From Clostridia bacterium (GTDB lineage Bacteria > Bacillota > Clostridia > UMGS1840): a DNA stretch of 64,000 nt. The stretch is taken from NCBI GenBank assembly GCA_017625695.1, contig JAGAKI010000076.1, positions 1 through 64,000 of the forward strand, in the 5' to 3' direction. The notes below the pieces were generated by a model. That model had not been told where the DNA came from. It saw only the letters and a list, made by a program, of their open reading frames with translations, and ran no database searches. Position 1 is the first letter of the stretch. Each line of letters begins with the position of its first letter. Position numbers and translations under genes: made by a program. This document shows, piece by piece, positions 1-6,747 of this stretch.

Positions 1-1
1 G

Positions 2-127
2 ATTATGGAGGCATTTCAGGGCGTTACCCCATCATTCTACCTATCGAATTATCAGTTCTATGAAATCTTTTGGCAGCTCCTTTCAATCTGCACATATTTT
101 GACTTCACGTCTAACCTTTTCAGTTAG
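2..127 (+). other. Open frame running in from the left edge, unrecognised
   Basis: The frame is open from the first bases to a TAG at 125-127, with an internal ATG at 5. The peptide (about 41 residues, aromatic-rich, ending FTSNLFS) matches no family I recognise. The stop lies inside a hairpin (CACGT-CTAAC at 106-115 against GTTAG-AA-ACGTG at 123-134). It could be the tail of a gene whose body lies outside the window, or noncoding DNA joined to the cupin remnant that follows in the same frame. Confidence 0.25.
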
Positions 128-285
128 AAACGTGTCGCACCCGGTCAGGGGATCTACAATGATAACGGAACTAATGTGGAGGTAACTCCCGGAATGGTCA
201 CTTTTACTCCATCCGGTCAGGGACATTCCATTAAAAATACCGGGAATGATTTACTTTCTTTGATCGCTTTGATTTTAGTTGATTA
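128..285 (+). pseudogene. C-terminal remnant of a small cupin-domain protein
   Basis: Reading from 128 gives about 52 residues that look like the second half of a single-domain cupin: PGQGIYNDNG, then VEVTPGMVTFTPSGQGHSIKNTG, whose GHSIKNTG part is the usual second cupin motif with its metal-binding His. It ends in LIALILVD. The first half, with the HxH metal motif, is missing, an in-frame stop lies at 125, and no start codon or ribosome site is visible. I read it as a decayed or truncated cupin gene. A rearranged N-terminus outside the window is the alternative. Confidence 0.55.
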
Positions 286-316
286 ATTAAAAAATGCTAT
301 ACGGTAGGGTTACATC

Positions 317-1153
317 GTGATGAAAAAAGTTTTAAAATCGATAGCAATTTTACTTTTGGCTGTTATCATTCTTTTGTTGCTTGCGTTTGATACCCGTCTC
401 AAATGTGTGAGTTATCATCTTGATTCAAAGAAGCTTTCCGGTGAAGTGAAGTTGGCACTGATTACAGATTTACACAGCTGTTTATATGGAGAAAATCAAT
501 CGGATTTAATTGCAGCGATTGATTCTTTCGGTCCCGATGCTGTGTTATTTGGCGGAGATATCTTTGATGATGTTTATGTGAATGAAAACAGTCAGATTCT
601 GATTGATAATCTGGCTCAGAAGTATCAACTGTACTATGTCAGCGGAAATCACGAATGGTGGAGCAAAAGAGCCTATGAATATTTTGCGTATTTGAATCAC
701 GCAGGCGTTACCGTATTAAGAGGAGACAGCTCATCCCTGAATTTGAACGGCGATCATATTGTTATCAGCGGAATTGATGATTTAGATTGCAGAAAGTATG
801 ATAGCTCTTATCCCGATTCAGAACAGCAACTAAAGCAAATTGCAGATGCTCATGAATCGTCCGATTATCACATTTTGCTTGCACACCGCCCGGAAAACAT
901 CAGGCAATATTTAACTTATGATTTTGATTTGGTTCTGTCCGGTCATGCCCACGGCGGTCAGGGCAGAATCCCGTTTATATTGAATGGATTATACGCTCCC
1001 AACCAGGGATTCTTTCCGGAATTTGCAGGGGGATTATATGACTTTGGAGATCAGAAATTCATTGTCAGCAGGGGATTGTCAAAGGAAAATACCAAGCTTC
1101 CCCGAATCTTTAACAGACCTGAACTGGTTTTTCTTACATTAGGCAGTGAGTAG
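317..1153 (+). CDS. Membrane-anchored calcineurin-like metallophosphoesterase
   Basis: 278 residues starting GTG-ATG; AGGG at 306-309 fits the GTG at 317 best, and the ATG at 320 is an alternative. One hydrophobic segment near residues 7-24 anchors the protein, with the enzyme outside the membrane. The binuclear metal-site motifs appear in order: DLHS, GGDIFDD, GNHEWW, a lone His in LLAHRPEN, and GHAHGGQ. This is the YkuE/YaeI-like class, some members of which act on lipid A precursors or other phosphoesters; the substrate here is unknown. It is the first gene of a collinear host run ahead of ung. Confidence 0.85.
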   Translation: MMKKVLKSIAILLLAVIILLLLAFDTRLKCVSYHLDSKKLSGEVKLALITDLHSCLYGENQSDLIAAIDSFGPDAVLFGGDIFDDVYVNENSQILIDNLAQKYQLYYVSGNHEWWSKRAYEYFAYLNHAGVTVLRGDSSSLNLNGDHIVISGIDDLDCRKYDSSYPDSEQQLKQIADAHESSDYHILLAHRPENIRQYLTYDFDLVLSGHAHGGQGRIPFILNGLYAPNQGFFPEFAGGLYDFGDQKFIVSRGLSKENTKLPRIFNRPELVFLTLGSE

Positions 1154-1196
1154 CCATGCAGGTATCAAAATATACAGGAAACTAAGAGGTAAAACT

Positions 1197-1640
1197 ATGA
1201 AGCAAGATTCATTAAAAAAATCGTTATTATTTGGAATTATGTCAGGAGCCATTTCCTTTTTGGTATATGTGCTTTTGGTGGTTGGTGCAGGATTGTTAAC
1301 CGGATGGCAGCCTTTCTTCGGTGCAGATTTTACGCTTCAGAAAATTGGAGGCTACTCCTGGGAAATTTGCGCGGCAGTTGGTGTGATTTTGTTTTCTTTC
1401 GTTCCGGTATGCACCCTTCGTTATGAAAAAGTAACCAATCTATTGGTATATCTTTTGATCAGCCTTCTTTCTGTCTTATGGTTGTATGGTTCTATGCTTG
1501 GTGTATGGATGTTGGTGAATCCGTCCTGGTGTCCTTTCACTACACTGGATGCTATCTGTTACCTTGCTTTTGCGGTTCCTGTAGGTTCGGTTGTAGGAAC
1601 TGTGGTTGCTGTTGTCATTCATATTATGAGTAAAGATTAA
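1197..1640 (+). CDS. Small integral membrane protein, unknown
   Basis: 147 residues from the ATG at 1197, preceded by AAGAGGT. An upstream in-frame GTG at 1146 overlaps the previous gene and lacks a ribosome site, so it was not used. The protein is mostly hydrophobic, with four predicted membrane helices and a short charged N-terminus (MKQDSLKK). I recognise no family motif. It lies between the phosphoesterase and ung on the same strand, 43 bases after one and 19 before the other, so co-transcription is likely. Confidence 0.7.
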   Translation: MKQDSLKKSLLFGIMSGAISFLVYVLLVVGAGLLTGWQPFFGADFTLQKIGGYSWEICAAVGVILFSFVPVCTLRYEKVTNLLVYLLISLLSVLWLYGSMLGVWMLVNPSWCPFTTLDAICYLAFAVPVGSVVGTVVAVVIHIMSKD

Positions 1641-1659
1641 TTGTTTTGGGGGAAATGAT

Positions 1660-2361
1660 ATGGTTAAATTTGAAAATGATTGGGACATTGTGTTAAAAGG
1701 GGAGTTTGATAAACCCTATTATCTGAAACTTCGTTCTTTTTTGGTGAACGAGTATTCACATCACACTGTATATCCTGATATGTATGATATTTTTAACAGT
1801 CTGAAACTGACGCCCTATTCCAAGGTGAAAGCGGTTATCATCGGACAAGACCCCTATCACGGAAGAGGACAGGCACACGGACTTTCTTTTTCTGTGAAAA
1901 AAGGAGTGGATATTCCACCGTCTCTGATGAATATCTATAAAGAATTACATAATGATTTAGGCTGTAAAATTCCGAGAAACGGTTTCTTGGAAAAATGGGC
2001 AAAACAGGGGGTGCTGTTGCTTAACAATGTACTCACTGTCCGTGAAAACGAAGCCAATTCCCACAAAGGTTGCGGGTGGGAAGAATTTACAGACCAGGTA
2101 ATCCGCATGCTGAACGGAAGAGAAAAACCAATTGTTTTTATTTTATGGGGTGCCAATGCTAAGACAAAGGAACGGCTGATTACTGCACCGCAGCATTTGA
2201 TTTTGAAAGCGGCACATCCCAGCCCGCTGTCTGCTTATAATGGCTTTTGGGACTGTAAACATTTTTCTAAAACCAATCAGTTTTTGCAGATGACAGGACA
2301 GACACCAATTGACTGGCAGATTGAGGACGATGCAGACAATCTGCCTGAATATTTACGATAA
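1660..2361 (+). CDS. ung: Uracil-DNA glycosylase, family 1
   Basis: 233 residues, normal length for Ung. It removes uracil from DNA to start base excision repair. Visible motifs are the catalytic water-activating loop GQDPYHGRGQAHGLSFSV (Asp of DPYH), the uracil-binding LLLNNVLTV, and the DNA-minor-groove loop HPSPLSAYNGF with its catalytic His. The start is ATG at 1660 behind TTGGGGGAAATGAT. The next gene begins 14 bases downstream. Confidence 0.97.
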   Translation: MVKFENDWDIVLKGEFDKPYYLKLRSFLVNEYSHHTVYPDMYDIFNSLKLTPYSKVKAVIIGQDPYHGRGQAHGLSFSVKKGVDIPPSLMNIYKELHNDLGCKIPRNGFLEKWAKQGVLLLNNVLTVRENEANSHKGCGWEEFTDQVIRMLNGREKPIVFILWGANAKTKERLITAPQHLILKAAHPSPLSAYNGFWDCKHFSKTNQFLQMTGQTPIDWQIEDDADNLPEYLR

Positions 2362-2374
2362 TCGGACTGAAAAA

Positions 2375-2836
2375 ATGAATAACGAAAAATTAATCAATCA
2401 ATATCGGGAACAGCTTCTGATGGTACATCGGGTAACCATCAGCATTGTTTCTGTGGTAGAAATTGTAGCGTACTTTATTTTTGTATCTTTGGGACTTCAT
2501 ACGCTTTCGTTTGGATGTACCTATTTATGGGAAAGTGTTGTGACGCCCATTGGTATGAATCTGATAGTGCATTTTCTTGCAATGTGGATTTGCAGGAAAG
2601 AAGGGGTCAGCTACCGGACAAAGAATCATTCTGTGATTTATGCAGCCATTGTGACAAGCCTGGTTGTCTCGCTGTTTCATAGAGATTATCTGGTAACCTC
2701 TTGCGCTTTTGTGTTTCCGATTATTCTTTCTGCTATGTATATCGACAGAAGGATAAGCTTTCGTAAAATTGCTGTAAAAAACAAAAAATCGGGTTCTTAT
2801 TCTTTTCAAATCGGGACCCGATTTTGCAAATTATGA
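2375..2836 (+). CDS. Small membrane protein, unknown
   Basis: 153 residues from ATG 2375. An earlier in-frame ATG at 2309 lies inside ung and is not used. About four hydrophobic segments follow an amphipathic N-terminus (NEKLINQYREQLL). The last 17 or so codons, ending KIGTRFCKL-like, are encoded by the stem of the hairpin at 2785-2825, so the stop sits inside the terminator; the reading frame may have drifted at its 3' end. It is the last host gene before the prophage. Confidence 0.6.
   Translation: MNNEKLINQYREQLLMVHRVTISIVSVVEIVAYFIFVSLGLHTLSFGCTYLWESVVTPIGMNLIVHFLAMWICRKEGVSYRTKNHSVIYAAIVTSLVVSLFHRDYLVTSCAFVFPIILSAMYIDRRISFRKIAVKNKKSGSYSFQIGTRFCKL
2785..2825 (+). terminator. Rho-independent terminator inside the 3' end of a gene
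   Basis: AAAATCGGGT at 2785-2794 pairs with ACCCGATTTT at 2816-2825, a perfect 10-bp stem with a 21-base loop and A/T-rich flanks. It closes the ung operon about 25-40 bases before the prophage boundary. Confidence 0.6.
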
Positions 2837-2845
2837 CAAAATGAA

Positions 2846-2863
2846 AAAAAATGAAAAAAATTT
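2846..2863 (+). repeat. 18-bp direct repeat, left copy, at the prophage boundary
   Basis: AAAAAATGAAAAAAATTT occurs here and again at 34745-34762, exactly flanking the phage genes. It is A-rich, so chance similarity is not negligible. If the element is cut out at AATTT (2859-2863 and 34740-34744), the empty site would read as two tandem copies of this 18-mer. It is therefore either an att/target duplication or a pre-existing tandem repeat split by the insertion. Confidence 0.5.
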
Positions 2864-2877
2864 GTAAATGTCAAGAG

Positions 2878-2889
2878 TAAATGCGAAAA
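2878..2889 (+). repeat. Left terminal inverted repeat of the prophage
   Basis: TAAATGCGAAAA here is the exact reverse complement of 34721-34732 at the other end. A related TAAATG lies 12 bases before it (2865-2870). The site is 31 bases from the stop codon of the transposase gene, the usual place for an IS30-type terminal repeat. The exact match is short (12 bp), so its role as a transposase-binding site is inference. Confidence 0.55.
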
Positions 2890-2920
2890 TAATTGAAAAT
2901 ATTTTAATTTTATTCATTTT

Positions 2921-3952
2921 CTACAAAAGCGCCGCTATTTCATTGTTGAATAATTCAGCCGAACAGCGATAACCAAATATCCCGCGCGGGTAATTGTTTA
3001 TCCATTCATTAAGCTTTAATAATTCTTCGTCCGGGTACTTTTCGAAATTAGTTCCCTTCGGATAATGGCGGCGCGCCATTTTGTTTATATTCTCATTTGT
3101 TCCACGTTCCCAACTGCTGTAAGCGTGGCAATAATAAAATTGTGTGCGCTTTCCTCCAAAAATAGATTTTTCCATACCTTCAACGTCGGAAAACTCCGAA
3201 CCGTTATCAACTGTAATTGATTTGAATACAAGTGGGAAAAGATTTCGCCAATTCTTTTCTAATGCGTCAAGCGCTGCAACGACGTTTTCGGCCGTCTTTG
3301 CTTTTATAGGTATAACAATTTCGTCGCGCGTCTTCCGCTCCGATAACATAAGAAGGGTTTTGCGGCTTCTCTTTGCACCTTCGACGCAATCCATTTCCCA
3401 ATGGCCGAATTCTTCACGCGTTAATATTTCCGCGGGTCTGTTTTCGATACTTTCGCCCGCGCTGCGGCGCTTCTGCTTAACTCTGTTATAGTGGCGCTTT
3501 TTCTTTTTGCCTTTCACGGGCAAATTTTTATTTGTTAAGTGAAGGAATATCCCTTTTTCAATATAGCTGTATAAAGTGCTTACGGAAATAGTTGTATCAA
3601 AAACAAGCCCTTCCGCTTTGATTTCACCCAAAACAGCAGCGGGGGAATATTTGTCGTTTATTATTCTATCTTCTATATACTGCGAGAATTCCAAATCTGC
3701 GCCGATTTTAAGGTCTGCGCCTTTGGCTGCGAGGTTCGCGCGGTATTTTTCTTCGGCGATGTCCGGGCTGTATCTTTCTTCAAACGTCCAATCGCTGTTT
3801 TTATGCTCATAGCGGCCGCGGCCGATTTCCCTATATATAGAAGAAATATGCTTATGAAGAAGCCCCGCAATTTCGCGCGGTGTTTTTCCTGCTCTTATAT
3901 ACGCTTCAAGCTTTAATCTGTCGTCGCGTGTAAAATGTTTGAAATTACGCAT
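2921..3952 (-). CDS. IS30-family DDE transposase, probable phage integrase
   Basis: 343 residues, full length for the family. The N-terminal HTH_38 domain (about 5-45, FTRDDRLKLEAYI) should bind the element ends. The rve-type catalytic core carries D188 (HWEMDCVEG), D249 (TVDNGSEF) and E282 (WERGTNEN), with the 33-residue D-E spacing of IS30, followed by the signature RRHYPKGTNF. Start ATG 3952 with AAAGGAGG upstream. The gene is intact. It lies at the extreme left end of the prophage with no private inverted repeats around it, so it probably moves the whole phage. A free-living IS inserted at the edge is the alternative. Confidence 0.9.
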   Translation of the reverse strand: MRNFKHFTRDDRLKLEAYIRAGKTPREIAGLLHKHISSIYREIGRGRYEHKNSDWTFEERYSPDIAEEKYRANLAAKGADLKIGADLEFSQYIEDRIINDKYSPAAVLGEIKAEGLVFDTTISVSTLYSYIEKGIFLHLTNKNLPVKGKKKKRHYNRVKQKRRSAGESIENRPAEILTREEFGHWEMDCVEGAKRSRKTLLMLSERKTRDEIVIPIKAKTAENVVAALDALEKNWRNLFPLVFKSITVDNGSEFSDVEGMEKSIFGGKRTQFYYCHAYSSWERGTNENINKMARRHYPKGTNFEKYPDEELLKLNEWINNYPRGIFGYRCSAELFNNEIAALL

Positions 3953-3976
3953 TGAATATTCCTCCTTTGTAAAAAA

Positions 3977-4002
3977 ATAACCCCGCTTCGCTGCGGGGTT
4001 AT
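3977..4002 (-). terminator. Terminator between the small left-end operon and the transposase
   Basis: A perfect 10-bp stem, ATAACCCCGC and GCGGGGTTAT, with a 6-base loop. On the minus strand the stem runs into a stretch of seven Ts, so it ends leftward transcription after the gene at 4011. The transposase starts 25 bases further on, so it would be expressed only by read-through, a plausible way to keep transposition rare in the lysogen. Confidence 0.75.
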
Positions 4003-4010
4003 AAAAACGC

Positions 4011-4187
4011 TTATTTGTTATTTGCTGCTATGTCGGCCCGTATAAGTTGCTTAATATACCCGGCCTTGTTCGGTACGCTTTCAAGCTTCTTTATGATGTC
4101 GGCTTCGGTGGTAACAATGCAATCAATTTTAAATTGCTTTTTATTCTTTTTTGCGTATCGCTCCTGCGGCGTTATTTTACGTTCCAT
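4011..4187 (-). CDS. Small phage protein with a conserved DNA-binding-like fold, unknown
   Basis: 58 residues from ATG 4187, with GGGGGTG 6 bases upstream; a GTG three codons earlier is less likely. The pattern ERYAKKNKKQFKID, then ADIIKKLESVPNKAGYIKQLIRADI, resembles short proteins found beside repressors in Clostridia mobile elements, some thought to be ribbon-helix-helix-like. I cannot assign a function. It is the last gene of a leftward three-gene unit ending at the terminator 3977-4002. Confidence 0.65.
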   Translation of the reverse strand: MERKITPQERYAKKNKKQFKIDCIVTTEADIIKKLESVPNKAGYIKQLIRADIAANNK

Positions 4188-4202
4188 AATAAGCACCCCC
4201 GT

Positions 4203-4370
4203 TTAAAATAATTCGTTTTCTGCTATATATTTTTTAAGGTCGTCGAAAGTTCCGCATACTTCCTTCGGGATATTATAAGAAACACCCATTTTTGAAACGT
4301 CGGTTTTTACATTCCATTGCTTCGCGGTTTCTGTAACGATATAGGCGCGGCCGTCCTTTTCAATTCTCAT
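4203..4370 (-). CDS. Small phage protein, unknown
   Basis: 55 residues from ATG 4370, with GGAGGAATTAAGCGT upstream. The sequence reads as a soluble alpha-beta peptide (KDGRAYIVTETAKQWNV, then a C-terminal helix DDLKKYIAENELF). I recognise no family. It lies 15 bases upstream of the gene at 4011-4187 on the same strand. Codon use is like that of the rest of the prophage. Confidence 0.55.
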   Translation of the reverse strand: MRIEKDGRAYIVTETAKQWNVKTDVSKMGVSYNIPKEVCGTFDDLKKYIAENELF

Positions 4371-4391
4371 ACGCTTAATTCCTCCGTATCA

Positions 4392-4420
4392 TTGACAATT
4401 TTATATAAAAGTGCTATAAT
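4392..4420 (+). promoter_or_regulatory. Consensus promoter on the plus strand, antisense to a small gene
   Basis: TTGACA at 4392-4397 and TATAAT at 4415-4420 with a 17-base spacer, both perfect. Transcription would start near 4427 and run rightward, against the gene at 4466-4597. A GC-rich hairpin (GAGGGGCGAC 4430-4439 and GTCGCCCTC 4443-4451) lies directly at the predicted RNA start. No plus-strand reading frame follows, so the product would be a noncoding or antisense RNA. Confidence 0.6.
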
Positions 4421-4465
4421 AGGACTTACGAGGGGCGACCCCGTCGCCCTCTCTGCCTTTTAGCA

Positions 4466-4597
4466 TTACTTGCTATTTGGTTTAGCCTTGTTCGGTTTCG
4501 GCTTTTTCAATGTGATTGTAACTTTGACATTTTGGACGGTGTCGTTACTTTCAACAGCTTTTGCCAAATCCTGCAAGGCTTTTGTTATGTTCTGCAT
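4466..4597 (-). CDS. Very small phage protein, unknown
   Basis: 43 residues from ATG 4597, with a strong AAAGGAGG 10 bases upstream. The N-terminal part is a likely amphipathic helix (TKALQDLAKAVESND), followed by a strand (NVKVTITL) and a Lys/Pro-rich tail (KKPKPNKAKPNSK). No family is recognised. It is the first gene behind the regulated promoter at 4631-4659. The plus-strand promoter at 4392 points against it. Confidence 0.6.
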   Translation of the reverse strand: MQNITKALQDLAKAVESNDTVQNVKVTITLKKPKPNKAKPNSK

Positions 4598-4630
4598 TGC
4601 TGTTTCCTCCTTTCCTTAACTTCTATATAT

Positions 4631-4659
4631 ATTATAACATAGTCGTACGCCTATGTCAA
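4631..4659 (-). promoter_or_regulatory. Leftward promoter with palindromic operator
   Basis: On the minus strand, TTGACA (4654-4659) and TATAAT (4631-4636) are separated by 17 bases. The spacer and its edges form a near-perfect 20-bp palindrome (4637-4656, ACATAG-TCGTACGC-CTATGT, 18 of 20 positions symmetric). A repressor bound there would block both hexamers. It drives the small genes at 4597-4011 and, by read-through, the transposase. Confidence 0.75.
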
Positions 4660-4698
4660 TAGTTTTTATAAAAATAATTGAAAAAAATTTAAAAAAAT

Positions 4699-4725
4699 TC
4701 GGGCTTTGGTTTTATCCAAGCCCGA
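4699..4725 (-). terminator. Terminator of the repressor gene
   Basis: TCGGGCTTTGG (4699-4709) pairs with CCAAGCCCGA (4716-4725) with one bulge. On the minus strand the stem is followed by seven Ts. It begins two bases beyond the stop of the XRE gene. Confidence 0.75.
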
Positions 4726-4726
4726 T

Positions 4727-4981
4727 TTATTCGTTTTCGGCTTCCTCCGCAAGAAGCCACGCCGTTTCAACCTTTAATACTTTTGAAAATACCTTCAATT
4801 CGTAGTCGGTAACGAAGCGCGTTCCGATTTCTATTCTTGAAATGCTGTCCCGCTCTATAATTACGCCGTTAATCTGCATTTGCGCCGCAAGGTCGGATTG
4901 TGTTAATTGCCGCTTGAAGCGCGCTTCCCGTATGCGACGGCCGCAAATATTCTTTTTCCCGTTATAATCGTATATTTTCAT
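4727..4981 (-). CDS. XRE-family phage repressor
   Basis: 84 residues, ATG 4981 with GAAGGGA upstream. A single helix-turn-helix domain (CGRRIREARFKRQLTQSDLAAQM, then DSISRIEIGTRFVTDYELKVFSKVL) fills the protein. There is no C-terminal peptidase or dimerisation domain of the LexA/CI type, so it is a small Cro/CI-like regulator. It is divergent from the channel gene and faces dyad sequences at 5011-5070, the likely operators. It is the best candidate for the lysogeny repressor. Confidence 0.85.
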   Translation of the reverse strand: MKIYDYNGKKNICGRRIREARFKRQLTQSDLAAQMQINGVIIERDSISRIEIGTRFVTDYELKVFSKVLKVETAWLLAEEAENE

Positions 4982-5010
4982 AAAATCCCTTCTTTGCTGC
5001 TTTGTGCGAT

Positions 5011-5070
5011 GTGCTAATGTTCAGCACTATTCTTGACTTTAACACATTTTTTCGTTATAATTGTGTTAAA
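5011..5070. promoter_or_regulatory. Divergent control region with channel promoter and operator dyads
   Basis: A plus-strand promoter, TTGACT 5033-5038 and TATAAT 5056-5061 with a 17-base spacer, drives the channel gene. TTTAACACA (5038-5046) and TGTGTTAAA (5062-5070) form a 9-bp inverted repeat that brackets the spacer and -10. GTGCT-AATGTTC-AGCAC (5011-5027) is a second, shorter dyad nearer the repressor gene. Binding by the adjacent XRE protein is inferred. Confidence 0.7.
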
Positions 5071-5161
5071 GATAAGAATTTAACGTTTTTAGTTGAAAAC
5101 GCCGACTTCTTTTCATATAATATTTTATAACGTATTAAATAATTGCGAAAGAAGGTACATT

Positions 5162-5968
5162 ATGAAGAATTTGAAACAATGGGTTTTTTGTATGCTGCAA
5201 CCCGACGAAAAAGAAACAAAAGCAGAAAAAATATTCGATGTTTTTATAATATCGCTTATTATAATAAATGTTGTAATGGTTATTGCCGATACATTTTCAC
5301 TTCCTGCCGCTGTAAAAACGGCCTTTGAATATTTGGAATTTGTATCGGTAATTGTATTTACGATTGAATATTTATTGCGTCTATGGACGGCGCGGCTTTT
5401 ATATCCGGGCTTATCCGCTCCGCGCGCATACATAAAATACATATTTTCATTTATGGCAATTATCGACTTGTTGGCAATCCTGCCTTTTTACCTCCCTTAC
5501 ATATTCCCGATTGATTTAAGGGTGTTAAGAACGCTTCGTATTGTGCGGCTGTTCCGCTTATTCAAGGTAAACCGCTATACGAATTCGCTTTCGCTTATAG
5601 CAAAGGTATTTAAAAGCAAAGCAAGCCAACTTGTTTCGTCGGTTTTCGTTGTGGGGCTTCTTATGGTTATTTCTTCCGTATTGATGTATAGTATTGAAAA
5701 CCCCGTACAACCCGACGTATTCAAAAATGCTTTTTCGGGTCTTTGGTGGGCGGTTGCAACATTTACAACGGTTGGTTATGGCGATATATACCCAATAACG
5801 GGAGCGGGTAAAATATTAAGCGCTATTATTGCAATGTTGGGAATTGGCCTTGTTGCAGTTCCGACGGGTATTATTTCAGCGGGCTTCATTGAAAACATTT
5901 CGGAAGAAGAAGCAGCGGAAGAAGAAAAGAAACATTATTGTCCTTACTGTGGAAAAAAGATTGACTAA
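5162..5968 (+). CDS. Voltage-gated potassium channel (six-helix, Kv type) with zinc-ribbon tail
   Basis: 268 residues from ATG 5162 (GAAAGAAGG upstream); a longer frame from 5093 lacks a ribosome site. Helices S1-S3 lie at about 28-115. S4 has Arg at every third position (R120, R123, R126, R129, R132). S5 is followed by a pore loop with the K+ selectivity filter TVGYGD (203-208), then S6. The C-terminus is acidic and ends in CPYCGKK, half of a zinc ribbon. It is the only clear plus-strand gene in the prophage, with its own promoter, so it is probably a lysogenic-conversion gene acting in the host membrane. Confidence 0.92.
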   Translation: MKNLKQWVFCMLQPDEKETKAEKIFDVFIISLIIINVVMVIADTFSLPAAVKTAFEYLEFVSVIVFTIEYLLRLWTARLLYPGLSAPRAYIKYIFSFMAIIDLLAILPFYLPYIFPIDLRVLRTLRIVRLFRLFKVNRYTNSLSLIAKVFKSKASQLVSSVFVVGLLMVISSVLMYSIENPVQPDVFKNAFSGLWWAVATFTTVGYGDIYPITGAGKILSAIIAMLGIGLVAVPTGIISAGFIENISEEEAAEEEKKHYCPYCGKKID

Positions 5969-5974
5969 CAAAAA

Positions 5975-6012
5975 AACGGCGACGGGGTTTTCCCGCTGCC
6001 GTTCTTTTTTTA
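5975..6012. terminator. Bidirectional terminator between channel and endolysin genes
   Basis: The stem AACGGC..CGGG (5975-5986) pairs with CCCG..GCCGTT (5992-6003), with T-runs on both outer sides. It serves the rightward channel gene and the leftward late operon ending at 6010. Confidence 0.8.
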
Positions 6013-6747
6013 TTTTCCCGTAATATATCTTATGGCATTACGAACCATTATTGCAACGTCGCCGCGCTTGATGTTATCGTCCGGGCGAAAATTTCCGTTT
6101 CCGTCGCCGTTCACAATACCCATTTTAAAAAGGTCATTTATTGCCGCTTCTGCATAATGTCCCTTTGCGTCTTTGAACCCTGCCGCCGCCGTTTCTGTTT
6201 TGGCAAGTCCGAAGCCCGACGCAATACCGTTTACAATAGCGTCTATAACTTCGGCTTTTTTCTGCTGATACAAATTCACGTCGTCGCGGTCGTCGATGAA
6301 GCAAACTTCAATCAGCGCATAAGATACGCCGTAATTTTTCTTGCAAACATTCATATTTCGCAAATCGGAACGACGTTTAACGCCCCTATTTTTGAAGCCA
6401 AGCGCTGCAATATTGCTTAAAATAGCTTCTTCGACGCTTGCGCCGCTCTCTGTGGTATGTATAAGAATTTCCGCGCCCGTTGTTTTGCCGTTTCCTGCTG
6501 TATCGGCTGCCGCTGCGTTGAAATGAATTTCGAATACATAATCATAATTTGCAAAATTGCATACGCCGCCATTTTTCAAATATGAATACATATTCTTTGA
6601 TGTGTCGAACAAATCGACATCGGCGTACGCTTTAAGCTTCGGAAGAAGGGCGGCCGCAACCTCTCTTGTTAAGTCGGCTTCTTTAAGGCCGCAAGCGCAC
6701 GCGCCGGGGTCGCCGTTTCCGTGTCCTGCAATCAATAATATTTTCAT
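6010..6747 (-). CDS. Endolysin: N-acetylmuramoyl-L-alanine amidase (Amidase_3) with SLH domain
   Basis: 245 residues. The N-terminal amidase has the zinc-site pattern: His in IAGHGNGD, Glu in LKEADLT, His in FEIHFNA, and catalytic Glu in ALIEVCFID. It cleaves the amide between MurNAc and the stem peptide. After about residue 185 comes an SLH module (FKDAKGHYAEAAINDLFKMG, then NFRPDDNIKRGDVA) that should bind secondary wall polymer. No signal peptide, so it needs the holin encoded just upstream (4-base overlap). It is the last gene of the late operon. Confidence 0.93.
   Translation of the reverse strand: MKILLIAGHGNGDPGACACGLKEADLTREVAAALLPKLKAYADVDLFDTSKNMYSYLKNGGVCNFANYDYVFEIHFNAAAADTAGNGKTTGAEILIHTTESGASVEEAILSNIAALGFKNRGVKRRSDLRNMNVCKKNYGVSYALIEVCFIDDRDDVNLYQQKKAEVIDAIVNGIASGFGLAKTETAAAGFKDAKGHYAEAAINDLFKMGIVNGDGNGNFRPDDNIKRGDVAIMVRNAIRYITGK

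Noticed and set aside
2921-3952. Independent IS30 insertion sequence inside the prophage edge
   Set aside because: No inverted repeat pair encloses just this gene; the only dyad to its right (3977-4002) is a terminator. The matching repeat of the left-end site lies at the far right of the prophage. Kept only as an alternative.
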